From: Chaetoceros tenuissimus
Taxonomy: Eukaryota; Bacillariophyta; Thalassiosirophyceae; Chaetocerotales; Chaetocerotaceae
Assembly (NCBI GenBank): GCA_021927905.1
Contig: BLLK01000069.1
Coordinates: 2,666,001 to 2,730,000 of the forward strand
Direction of reading: 5' to 3'
DNA: 64,000 bases
Under the pieces are notes generated by a model that saw only the letters and a list, made by a program, of their open reading frames with translations, ran no database searches and was not told the DNA's origin. Positions 33,532-43,899 of this stretch are shown in pieces (position 1 is the first letter of the stretch; each line of letters begins with the position of its first letter). The translations under genes and the position numbers were made by a program.

Positions 33532-36500
33532 CTAGTAGAACTTGTCAAAAGATGTAAGAAGCCATCGATAAAAATCGGAAAATTGTGCCGAGAAATTCTT
33601 TAGCTCAACTTCAGCTTCTCTCAATTTCTTGAGATCGTACCTTCCTTCTTCAAAGTAGATATCTTCCTTGTCATCATCTTCGATATCTCGTTCTTGTTGC
33701 TTGGCAGCAGAGGAAATGAAGTTGTTCAGGAATAAAAGACATATTGATGCGGCAACTAATAGCCATAGGCCATGCTGGACATTTGCAATAACTTTGAAAC
33801 ATTGTGCATCTTCAGCTTTCATAATTCCATGATATGCAAGAGAATTGAAAGTACCTTGGAAAGAGCCACAGTAGTCATTGATTAAAAATTGAGATACCGA
33901 CCCAAGCTGCCAGCAAGCAATGACAACTGAGAAGACATACACTTCAATATATTGCCATGCTTGAAGAGCTTCTACTGCGACAAAGTTTCGTCTTCTTTCC
34001 TTCTTTGTCATATTCTTGAACCACCTTTTCAGAAGAAGAAGTACCTGACAAATCGGAACAATGAATACAGTCAGAACTACTACAAATGACAGAGTAGCAA
34101 GTCCTATGTAGTCTGTCAAGACTTCTGTAAATCTTGCTTGATTAATCAACAGCATTATCATGGAAATAATGTTGTGTTCAACATAAGCACTCTGATCCGG
34201 CGAGGCAGCCACAGCTAACCCAACCAATCCATACTGTGAAAGGCTCATGGATGGGAACAGACACCCTCCAATAAGAAGCAGAACAAAAATGACAGAAACA
34301 GCCATGAGGACTATATGGATGTGTCTACGAATAGCCAGAGGGCGATCTTGTTTCAAACCAATTCTGTTGAACATATGACGGCACAGAGCTCGAGGTTCCT
34401 TGTCATCTATTTCATCTGCTGCAGATTCATAACCTCTCTGCCTAGCTTCACAATCTAAGATGATTTTCCGATGAAAGTGAATTATGTAATGTGAATTGAC
34501 TTGACTGATAATCTGAGCTATCATATTGCTGTACAAACCCCAACACGGAATCAACAAAAGATTCATGCTGTAGAAATTATCAGGGATGAAAGAGATATCA
34601 TGAGGACTGCTGAGAACAACTCGAAATGAAGGAATCGATAGAACCAGAATGAAAATATCTACAAATGACCATTTTCCGAGGTTATCTAACAAGATCAAAA
34701 TTCCTTCCCTCCGTTTGACCGATACAATCCTTGGAGGCGCAAACCACAAGAATAGTACCACAAATTGCTTTGTGTATGGCCAAACACCACTGAAGAGAAG
34801 AACCAAAATAGCAAGTTCTTTTGCTCCTGCCTCCCACATATCGATTACGGATTCAGCCATACTGAAAACGAAAAGTTCTATAACATTATAATTATACACA
34901 TAAAGAGTGAGAAATTGAGTGATAAAAAATCAAAAACTTGTGGTCTTTTACTTACGCTTGATCGTCACAGATTCTCCTCCAATTTGTGCATCAATATCCA
35001 CTTTTGCTCCAAGAGAGATGTGTCCACTGAGGAAGAATCCAATATTGGCGAGTATAAGCAAAGGGATTAAAAACCTCACGTAGACGGGGATGAGTTTGCT
35101 TCTGAAAAGAGAAACCGTATCCGAATTCAGCAAGAGTGCCCTGTCTTCATTTTTTAGCATCTCAATTTTATACTTTACCATCTCCTCGTCAGACAGACGT
35201 AGCAACCAACGTTTGAACCTAATTTTTCTAACAATATAGATTATAATGCCGGATAGTGATGCAAACAGAAATACAGATGCGATTATTGATGCAATGATGA
35301 TCATAAAATCAATGGATGATTTCTCCTGAACAGGCTCTTCAAATGCTTTGTATTGCGTTGTTGGTGCATCAAGGCTGATAAACTCGTCTGTGTGTGGGCA
35401 TCTCTTGGGGGCATCCACTAGCAACCGGTCCAGTTCGGTTTGTAGAAACGAACCTCCAAGCATACTAGAAATATAATCTATTAAAGAATTTGATAACTTT
35501 GTCAAGTCCGTTCCAGCCTCATCGGATGAAATAATCTCCCCCAGTTCCTCTATCAAAGGTGACGAGCATTCAACACATTCTAAATGAAGTTTGACTCCCT
35601 CCATGACGATATTCAAATGTTGCAGGGCAAGATTGAAGTCACTATTGGATGTCCTTACGCCAGTATCCGTCATCTCGGGAAGTTGAATCATGGATAGCCA
35701 GCAGTAAAAATTATCTAAATCTTCAAGAGGAAAAGATAGTAGCCTTTCTGACAAGATTCGAAGAAGAAAGTCGAACTCAATTGTAGTATTTGTTAACTCA
35801 ATCCCTAGCAGGATAACATTCCGAAGATCAACATCGGCTAGGAGAGAAAACCTTGTAAGCATTCCAGCTGGACGTCAATAATCTAGAGTAGTATGTACAC
35901 TTACCTCCATCTCGAAATGCAACAGTCATTTCTGTAGATGCTGTCAAGGGTTTATTATCTGCCCCGACTGTCAAAGTATTGCTAATACTTGTATCACTGC
36001 TAGTTTCAAGAATATTTAATGGCAAACCTAGGGAATCTAAGTTATCCACTTTCAAATCTCGAAGACCAAATTCATAATCAGCTCTCAATTCCCCAATCTT
36101 TAGCGAACCTTTAGCGGATAGCAGCTCTTGAGGAAAATCAAGTGATCCAGGAGTTCCTGAAATAGAGGAAGTGATATTTCGAATAACTTCAGTATTGATA
36201 TATAGGCTACCGGTGATTGGATTCACTTTCTTCACCTCATTATGGGCAAAAGATCTTGCATTGACCACTATATTTCCGTAAGGTGAGTCACCATCCCCAC
36301 CAATTGACTTTGCTTCTTCAGGCGGGAGAAAAAGATCTCCCATGTTGACATACTTTTGTTTGGGCATGTTCACAGCTTCATAACAATATGCCTTCAAGTC
36401 TTCGTCCGAGACAAGCTTTGAGATAAAGTCATTCACGAAATTGCGGATCGTTATCTGAAAGAAGTTTGGAGCTGCCTTTTTTAATGTTGCCTCATACATT

Positions 36501-38146
36501 TCATACACTGACTCAGCACTCTTTGTGATAAGGTGATCGATTCCAGGTGAGATAAATCCATCTAGTTTTGGGTATGTCATGTCCCCAACGGCGACTGAGA
36601 ACCCTGTAATTTCACCAGCAAACAGCGAGGGTAAGAGACAGGATGGGATGTTAGATGGATCTTGCAATACTGGGCCAAGCTTTGTTTCTCCTAACTTTAA
36701 TTCGTCTATTCCAAGAAGGAAAGTGAAATCAACATCAATATCCTTAAGCCCAATATCAATAGTGATCTTCTCTCTAACTTCTGCGTCAGTTCCAACTACA
36801 ATTAGTGAGTCTTCGAGAGTGGAGGGTTTCATGACAAGAAGTATGTCCATCTCAACCGAAAGCTCTTCCCAGAAGAATTCATTACCTAGCGTATGATTCC
36901 CGACAGAATCGAGGGGATCAAAACTCTGGAATGTATCAAGACCATCGATTCTCAGCTCTTCTAGTGTCATGACTGTATTTGTCAAGAGGTCATGACCTTC
37001 AAATATTTTTCCACTGATGGGAAGATCTTCAACTCGCACTTGGAGCTTTCCCTCTTCGTTAAGCACATAAGTCCGTAGCATTCGGTTGATACCTAGGTCA
37101 TATCCATCTCCAGATACGCCATCCAAGTCTGGATCAGGAGTCTTCGTCCCTAAAGCCTTGTCTGCAGCACTTAGCAACCGTTTGAATAGATTACCCATGC
37201 TTTTTGATCCCAATGTTGATCCAAAATCTGTGAAATCTATAAGCCTACCATCATCTGGAACTACAAGGTTTTTCTCTGCATGGAGAACATCACTTAGATC
37301 AGGAGCGAGATCTTGGAGATAGTTTTCAATAAGATCATATACCAAATCTAGCATGTCACCTACAAGTGTCGTACCGATTGAGCCCAGCTCATCACATGCC
37401 ACGCTATTAATTTCTTTTTCTACTGTCGAGCGAAGCGATTTCTCGAAAGTATCTACGATACTTGCTACAATCCCTCCCTGGAAATCCATGTCTGAAATGT
37501 TAATATCCGCGTTACAACTCTTCACAGAAGACCCTGAAGGTGGATGCTGATCGAACCCTGCTGAAGTGAACGAGATGAGAGTTGTCGCGTCGTTATTTTT
37601 TGTGTAAATCTGGCCTCTGCCGGAGCCACTTGTAAATGACCATTTATATCGCCATCTCAAGTTACATTCGATAGATAAGTCTTCAACATTCACTCTGAAG
37701 TCAAACTTTGTATTACTTGCTTTGTTGTAAGAAATAACAACATCTCCAACCGATATTTTTTTGCAAGTCATTTCACTTGTCCACAGGCGGACTGTTGCTC
37801 CCAAAATTTTGCCTGCATTCAAATACATATCTGGCAGCCCAAGTACGAGTCCATCGAACAATTCATTCAAATCGTCGAAGTCGCCAAGGTTTCTCCGTAG
37901 AGAAATCTCTTTTCCCTGGTTTTCTATGAATCCCTTTGCAAGAGCTGCTCCCATCCTTTGTCTCGTAGTATCTTCATTCTCTTTTCCCTGGTTTTCTATG
38001 AATCCCTTTGCAAGAGCTGCTCCCATCCTTTGTCTCGTAGTATCTTCATTCCAGCCTCTTTTTGTCACATCTCCAAAGACTGGTTTTGTAATTAAATTTA
38101 TAGAGAAGAGAATGACAGCAACTATCTGAAGCGATGACCACGACAT
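33532..38146 (-). CDS. BPI/TULIP-like ectodomain fused to PqiA-type membrane domains
   Basis: Model: exons 35905-38146, 34956-35837 and 33532-34877 (introns 67 and 78 nt), 1489 aa. The start is the ATG at 38146, which opens a signal peptide (residues ~1-29). Residues ~80-330 resemble BPI/LBP-type lipid-binding proteins: SGRGQIYTKN, CNADINISDMDFQGG, and paired helices around TVEKEINSVACDEL. A second beta-rich region extends to ~930. Two membrane spans follow, then two PqiA-like units. The first reads RFLIPLLILANIGFF, IDMWEAGAKELAILVLLFSG and LGKWSFVDIFILVL; the second is at ~1210-1450. Bacterial PqiA works with MCE proteins in lipid transport, so a lipid-transfer role is inferred. An alternative first-intron acceptor (37-nt intron) exists but is less likely. 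Confidence 0.72.
37906..38049. repeat. Perfect 72-bp tandem duplication inside the TULIP-PqiA gene
   Basis: Two identical 72-bp copies (37906-37977, 37978-38049), in frame. They encode two exact copies of a 24-residue segment containing RQRMGAALAKGFIENQGK near the mature N terminus. No mismatches, so the duplication is recent or an assembly artefact. Confidence 0.9.
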
Positions 38147-38618
38147 TATGAACTTCACAAATTCTTGTTCACAAAAGAAAGGTATTATATAACTTATTAA
38201 TTGTGAGCGATTTTCAGTTATACAGCCAATATTAACCTTCTTACAGTGTCACAAAGGTGCGATTGAACTTATCTGTTGATACACCGTACTTGTTGACGCA
38301 GTAAGAGATGTATTGTCTACTGTATTGTATTGATGAAACGATTGATTTTTTGCAGTACTTTTATGTGAGGAGATGACAGAGAACGAAGAACCTTTTATCC
38401 TCATTTTTCCATCTTATAAATATATTAGCCAGATCACGTTAAAACTTTACACTTATTTAGATCATGACATTTCTTCAATGAAAATTGAAAATGATAAAAA
38501 GAAAAATATAAAATGCAGAACAAATGCATTTCATGAATGGGTCGAGCAGATTAAAACGCTGATATTGTTATCTAATTCATGCTACTTTTTTAAAACATCA
38601 TCCACATTCCACATAACA
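38147..38618. other. Intergenic region between TULIP-PqiA gene and ankyrin/RS gene
   Basis: Contains the 5' flank of the TULIP-PqiA gene. A short open frame at 38373-38687 has no conserved feature. Nothing else seen. Confidence 0.45.
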
Positions 38619-41600
38619 TTAGTCACTTGTAAACATTTCTTTTCGATTCTTTCTGAGACTTTTTGTAATCTTCTTGGGTTTCTTTGATGAGCTTCTTCGA
38701 TGCCCTGTTTGGAGATTCTTTGCACCATCTTTTGATTTGGAAGTGGAACGAATATCCCTGCTTTGTTGAACTAGGTTTGCAGCCTCTCTCTGAACATCAA
38801 ACATTCCATTGGGAATGACTAGTGCTTCACCATTTTTTGATTCAAATGCCATCAAAGTTTCAACTATTTTTGTTCTTTCATCACTTGGAGTACTAAGTAA
38901 CGCAGTTTGTATTGGAGTATTTCCATTTTCGTCCTTTTCACGGCAAGATTCTGCCCACGCATGAAGGAGTAGACTCACAACTCTATGGTCTGCACGTTTT
39001 TGACAAGCGATATGAATTGGAAGCATTCCCGAGTTATCTGTTCTTTTTACTCCCTCAGGAGATGTTTGTACCAAGACTGCAACCAAAATCAGAGGAGCTC
39101 GCAAGGAACAAGCCAAGTGAATAGGCAAGAGGCGCGCATCATTCTTTTTAGGATTCTGACCTACCCATGTGCTCACTTCATCCGGATTCTCAAGACAGTG
39201 TCGAACTGCAATATCCCACTTCCTCTCTTCGATAAGCTTGTACAGTTTGGTAGGAGCATAAACAATTCTATCCTGATGTTCGAGTTTCTTCTGAAGAATG
39301 GCAATAATTGCAGTTTTTTCTGGACTGTATTCCGAATTAGAAGCTACTTCAATGGCTGTGTTCCCGTCATCATCTTTGACAAATAAACCCTCTGGCCAAA
39401 AATCAAGGAGCAAACCTACGACACGTTCATCGACATGTGACTGACAAGCAATATGAAGTGGAAGCTGTCCTTGTGTTGTTTTCTTGCGTACTGCGTCTGG
39501 ATAAGACTCTACTAGATCCTTGATTAGAAGGAATGGTGCTCCTAGCATGCATGCAATATGTAGAGGAAGAAATCGAACTTCTGAGTATTTCGTTGCAAAG
39601 CTAACCCAGGTAGTTGACTCTTGTGGCATCTCCACCAGTCTCATCATTGCCGAAGTCCAATTTTGTGAATCAATATAAGAGTACAAAGCAGTCGGTGTCT
39701 TGACTACAGAACATTCCATCTTTTTCGTCAGAACCTGGACGATTTTGTTTCTTTCCTCGCATTGCTCAAATTCAGAAGCAATTTCTATTGGGGTAAATCC
39801 GTCCTCATCTCTTGCTTCTAAGGATTCTGGCCATGAATTCAATAGGAGGAAAACCACTCTATGGTCGGCCAGAACTTCACATGCCATATGGATTGGTAGT
39901 TTCCCCATTGCGTTGTATTTCACTGCGTTTGGGTATGTTTGAACAAGAAGTGTAATTAAAAGAAGTGGAGCACCAGATAGACAAGCAATGTGTAAAGGCA
40001 GGAATCTGAAAACACTTTGACCATCTTCTGAAGCATTTTTCACCCACATCGAAGCTTCCTTTGGTTCTTCAAGAAGTCGTCGTAAAGCTATGTTCCATTG
40101 TTTTGTTCCGATAGCAGCATAAAGAGCGGTAGGAGGACTATCAACATGATCATTTGCGGGATAGAGCAATCTTCTCTCTCCTTCTACACCAAGTGGTACT
40201 TTCAATTTATCCTCTTCATCAGCGAAAATATCCAAGAGATCGAAATCTTCTCCACATTTCACCCCCCATGGAATCTTTGCTACAATGCGCTCAAACCAAT
40301 TCAGTTTTGTTTTATCATTAGGGGAATCACCACTAGAATCATTACTAGGGCTTAATTTGCTCTGATACATTGTCTCATCATCATCCTCCTCTTCAAGTAC
40401 AGAGAGTTCTTGTAGCTTTTCTATCATTTTCTTGTTTGGTTCGTCCTCTTCACCTAGGTTTGATTGTTGGAATTCCTCTTCGTCATTGCTTTGATGGAAA
40501 TAATCCTCTTTCTGTTCAATGTTTCTAGACTCCTCATTGGCAGATCTTGCATCCATTTGCTCCTTTCGAAACTGTTCATCGTCAATTTCTCTTAAATCAT
40601 CATCTAAATCTCTCTCAAATACTGGATAGTTTGTAGTCATTTCCATGGGAACGTTCAATTCTTCTTCTTCCTCTTTGTCCGTAGTCATACTAGATTTTTG
40701 ATTGTTTTCTCTAATATCATCCTCATCATAATCATTAATTACTTCTTCTCCATTACTTCTGAATGCATCGTTAAATTGGCTGCCACATGCCATAGAGCTA
40801 GGTCTAAAGGAAGTCTTTTCAGCAGATTTTTCCCCATCGTTAAATTGACTGCCGCATGCCATAGAGCTAGGTCTGAAGGAAGTCTTTTCAGCAGATTTTT
40901 CCCCATCGTTAAATTGACTGCCGCATGCCATAGAGCTAGGTCTGAAGGAAGTCTTTTCAGCAGATTCGATCTTTGCTACTTCGGCACTGATGTTTTCGCT
41001 TTCTTTTGTTCCACATCCTTCAGACATGGTGTAGGCATTACATTGGACACTCTTGAGAAAGTTGTTATAGTAATCATTTCCTTCCTTTGTATTGTCAAGA
41101 TTGAACCATGAGCTATCTTTCTCATTTTCATTTTGTTCCTCTGTTCCTCCCTGCTTTTGATTTTGGTCATCTATGTAACTAGTAGGGTCTTCATTCATTT
41201 GACGAAGCTCATCGATATCATCAAGCAAGGTGTCATCAATTTCGTCATCATCTCTCTGATTGGCGATTTCATCCCACTTGGCAATTCTATAAGCATTTGC
41301 CTTATCCTTCACACGACGCTTAAATTCAGATACACCAACACTCTCTCCTAGCGCTTTACCGTTACGTGATTTGTGATGTGAGTATCTTGCATTACTATTA
41401 CTACTCTTTCCCATCGCTCTACCAGTGCTTTTTCTTCCTCCTCCAAAATCATTAGTCTTGTCTTGTGTAAATTCTAAAACAACATTTTTCCCTTTTCCAC
41501 CAAGGAAGTATCTATTCTTTTCAACAGAACGACCCCTTCCTCTACGCGAATCAAAAGATTTTGATGCACTACGCAATGATCTATTACGAGAAATAGATCT

Positions 41601-41855
41601 AGGGCGTGAATTCGAACGTGGGCGAGATGTTGGACGAGATCTCTGACGAGATCGAGATCTGGAACGATCACTGCGAGTAGTACTCTTTTTCTTCTTCGAG
41701 ACGGTAACTTTTACCAAACTGACATCGTCGCGAATACCTACTTGGCCGCCCAGCAGATCCCTCACTGCTGGATCATTTTCAACAGTGTAGACTCTTGGCA
41801 TCCTTGGTACTATCTTCTTTTTGTGAAAGGATGAAGAACAATGAGTAGAAAGCAT
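38619..41855 (-). CDS. Large ankyrin-module protein with N-terminal RS-rich segment
   Basis: Single-exon 1078-aa protein. Residues ~50-110 are Arg/Ser-rich (RSRSRQRSRPTSRP...), like RS domains of RNA-associated proteins. An acidic central region contains three tandem 23-residue units (~295-362). The C-terminal half has three ~145-residue modules starting near 575, 722 and 868, each PTxLYxxI...W..A...L..P followed by two ankyrin-type helix pairs (LPLHIACxxxAPLLL, LPIHIACxxxxDxRVV) and an Asp-Gly-x-Thr unit. It ends in a basic tail. Ankyrin modules of this kind are common in diatom genomes. A role in protein binding, perhaps nuclear, is inferred. Confidence 0.85.
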   Translation of the reverse strand: MLSTHCSSSFHKKKIVPRMPRVYTVENDPAVRDLLGGQVGIRDDVSLVKVTVSKKKKSTTRSDRSRSRSRQRSRPTSRPRSNSRPRSISRNRSLRSASKSFDSRRGRGRSVEKNRYFLGGKGKNVVLEFTQDKTNDFGGGRKSTGRAMGKSSNSNARYSHHKSRNGKALGESVGVSEFKRRVKDKANAYRIAKWDEIANQRDDDEIDDTLLDDIDELRQMNEDPTSYIDDQNQKQGGTEEQNENEKDSSWFNLDNTKEGNDYYNNFLKSVQCNAYTMSEGCGTKESENISAEVAKIESAEKTSFRPSSMACGSQFNDGEKSAEKTSFRPSSMACGSQFNDGEKSAEKTSFRPSSMACGSQFNDAFRSNGEEVINDYDEDDIRENNQKSSMTTDKEEEEELNVPMEMTTNYPVFERDLDDDLREIDDEQFRKEQMDARSANEESRNIEQKEDYFHQSNDEEEFQQSNLGEEDEPNKKMIEKLQELSVLEEEDDDETMYQSKLSPSNDSSGDSPNDKTKLNWFERIVAKIPWGVKCGEDFDLLDIFADEEDKLKVPLGVEGERRLLYPANDHVDSPPTALYAAIGTKQWNIALRRLLEEPKEASMWVKNASEDGQSVFRFLPLHIACLSGAPLLLITLLVQTYPNAVKYNAMGKLPIHMACEVLADHRVVFLLLNSWPESLEARDEDGFTPIEIASEFEQCEERNKIVQVLTKKMECSVVKTPTALYSYIDSQNWTSAMMRLVEMPQESTTWVSFATKYSEVRFLPLHIACMLGAPFLLIKDLVESYPDAVRKKTTQGQLPLHIACQSHVDERVVGLLLDFWPEGLFVKDDDGNTAIEVASNSEYSPEKTAIIAILQKKLEHQDRIVYAPTKLYKLIEERKWDIAVRHCLENPDEVSTWVGQNPKKNDARLLPIHLACSLRAPLILVAVLVQTSPEGVKRTDNSGMLPIHIACQKRADHRVVSLLLHAWAESCREKDENGNTPIQTALLSTPSDERTKIVETLMAFESKNGEALVIPNGMFDVQREAANLVQQSRDIRSTSKSKDGAKNLQTGHRRSSSKKPKKITKSLRKNRKEMFTSD
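40768..40974. repeat. Three in-frame copies of a 69-bp tandem repeat
   Basis: Copies begin at 40768, 40837 and 40906 (69-bp period). The second and third are nearly identical; the first has a few substitutions. They encode 23-residue units built on SFRPSSMACGSQFND. Located in the acidic linker of the ankyrin/RS protein. Confidence 0.9.
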
Positions 41856-42192
41856 CTAATAAGCGAATGAAATTAGATTTCTCAACTGACAACCAGACGT
41901 GCTAATTGACAATAAAAAACAGCCTGTTTATACTAAAAACCTCTATCTATTCATATGTATGAGTATAAATGACTTCAGTCCCGTAAATGGGAAAATCATT
42001 TCTATTTCATTTCTTTAAGAATATGAATGTATGTATATATTAGTAATTAGTTAGTATGTAGTTTGTTTATACAGATGAGATATCGGTATTGGATAGGGGA
42101 TAGGTCTAACTCCTTAGTCTTTGCCTAAACTTCATGATTTATGATATTAGGAGAAATCAATCTTCAATGTATATTATTTCAATTATTTTAAT
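41856..42192. other. AT-rich intergenic region
   Basis: 5' flank of the ankyrin/RS gene and 3' end of the DMT transporter gene. Strongly AT-rich around 42005-42070 (TAGT/TATG-rich). No gene or structured element recognised. Confidence 0.45.
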
Positions 42193-43365
42193 CTAGACTG
42201 CTCCCTTGGCTTCTTCTGATATGATTGGGATCTCAGTCTCTTCCAACGTAATTGATTTTGAATGTGCGAGGATTCCATCAGTAGATGCAGAGAATGTCAG
42301 CATACCAATAATGACAATCATCAAAGATATGAACTTGCTCATTGAAAAACACATTTCTTCCCCACCCATTCTTCCACAATAAATAAAGGCCGAGAAAATG
42401 AACACAAGTACAGCTTGAACTCCCTTCATGACTCCAGCCGACGTCGCACCTCCTGGAAAATTATTTAACGTGTAGAAAAAAGAATATGCATGGATTAGAT
42501 TTGAAAAACTCAGTGATAGCAAAATCAAAATTGCTTTGAGAGGAGATGTCCCAGATTCTTCCATCGGTTCTTTCACAAGTTCCTGAAAACGTGGTCGTGT
42601 GTAGATTATCTGCCATGTTGAGTATACTGTAAATGCAATCAGACCTTGAATTGCACAATTTACTTCTACACTTATGCGATGTGAAGATGGACCCATTATT
42701 GCTTCACTCAAAACATATGTCATTGCATGCATCGATGAACCAAAAATGACAAGCAATGCTCCATGAAAGATGTCTGGACCGATAGAAACTGAATCTGTCG
42801 CTGTGACAGCGAGACCAATAAACACAACAAAAATACCAATCCATTGAAAAAAATTCAATTTTCGACCAATCATGCATCTAGAGTACACAGCTGTCCATAT
42901 CGTAACCGATGAGTATATGATTGTAAATAGAGTAGGACCTGCAAGAGCTGCTCCAGTATAATTCAAACTTTGTGCAAAGATATCAATAACTGCAATGCAA
43001 GCTACCTTTCCAAAAACTTTGAATGAGATTGTTGAGTTGAAGAGGTGAAAGAATAGTAACGACGGTCCAAAGTAATACGCTAACATGTATAGCTGACAAG
43101 TCTTATCAGCCAGTCCAGCACTTTTCACGAGAGTCATCAAAAGAGGTTGTGTTGCACCTGATAATATGTAAATACTTGCAACAATGAATTTTAGTCTTTG
43201 TCGTTTTGTCCGTATTCGCTCGTTGTCTAATGAAGCATTATGAGTGACGAGTCGAGTTGTTTCATTGTTGTATTCTTGCATCCTCTTATCAATAATACTT
43301 TCGGGGCTTTTAGAAATATTATTCTGAGCTCCTCGTGATGCTTTCCTTCGAAAAGGAGCAGCCAT
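42193..43365 (-). CDS. DMT-superfamily transporter (SLC35 / nucleotide-sugar-transporter-like)
   Basis: 390-aa single-exon membrane protein with about 10 hydrophobic spans between residues ~60 and 370. A charged cytosolic N terminus comes first. Duplicated EamA-like halves are visible: LAGPTLFTIIYSSVTIWTAVYSR with LNFFQWIGIFVVFIGL in the first, and GVMKGVQAVLVFIFSAFIY with SLMIVIIGMLTFS in the second. This is the pattern of the drug/metabolite transporter superfamily, close to SLC35-type carriers of Golgi, ER or plastid membranes. The substrate cannot be told from sequence. Divergent from the methyltransferase gene. Confidence 0.8.
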   Translation of the reverse strand: MAAPFRRKASRGAQNNISKSPESIIDKRMQEYNNETTRLVTHNASLDNERIRTKRQRLKFIVASIYILSGATQPLLMTLVKSAGLADKTCQLYMLAYYFGPSLLFFHLFNSTISFKVFGKVACIAVIDIFAQSLNYTGAALAGPTLFTIIYSSVTIWTAVYSRCMIGRKLNFFQWIGIFVVFIGLAVTATDSVSIGPDIFHGALLVIFGSSMHAMTYVLSEAIMGPSSHRISVEVNCAIQGLIAFTVYSTWQIIYTRPRFQELVKEPMEESGTSPLKAILILLSLSFSNLIHAYSFFYTLNNFPGGATSAGVMKGVQAVLVFIFSAFIYCGRMGGEEMCFSMSKFISLMIVIIGMLTFSASTDGILAHSKSITLEETEIPIISEEAKGAV

Positions 43366-43899
43366 GAATTAACTCGTTGTAGAAGTATCACTTCGTATCG
43401 ACTTGCAGTCAATCTTTCAAAGGTTTGATCATGATCATTGAATCAATCGTAGTAGTTGCAATTTTTGTAATTTCGCATTGAATCTTTGACAGTAAATAGC
43501 TATTGACACCTTTCCTGGCCTCAGCTAGCGTCATTGTGACGGACTGTCGACGAAGAAGAACGCTTTTTCGTAGCATAATTAGGAGTGAACATGAATCTTT
43601 AATGAAGCATTGATTCCATAGAATAAAAGTGCGATATCTATTTCGCTTGCACTTGCAACATCATCATCGTATCATCGTACCATAATAATAAAAATATATC
43701 AGAAAATCAAAAAGTACATGCTGAATGAAATTTCAGACAATAGGTTATGGTATGTATCTTTGCATGTCATCTACTCGTATGCGGTGCTTCTCATTCCTCA
43801 TTCTCATGTTTAGATTTTGATTGATTTAGGATTTCCATAGAGCTATCTCCATAAATTATCGATCAGAAAGAATACTAAACCGCTCATATATTACCTGAA
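43366..43899. promoter_or_regulatory. Divergent intergenic region (DMT transporter / methyltransferase)
   Basis: 534 bp with the 5' flanks of both genes. The palindrome TGATCATGATCA lies near 43426-43437. Repeated CATCATCGTA words occur near 43655-43685. No confident regulatory assignment. Confidence 0.4.

Noticed and set aside
35868-35904. 37-nt intron in the TULIP-PqiA gene
   Set aside because: A 67-nt intron ending in a strong pyrimidine tract (TTTTCTCTCCTAG) keeps the frame and matches the other introns in size.
40698-41111. 137-codon plus-strand frame with three copies of a VKLTAACHRARSEG-type repeat
   Set aside because: Reverse reading of the 69-bp coding repeat in the ankyrin/RS gene. 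The repeat is explained by the minus-strand protein.
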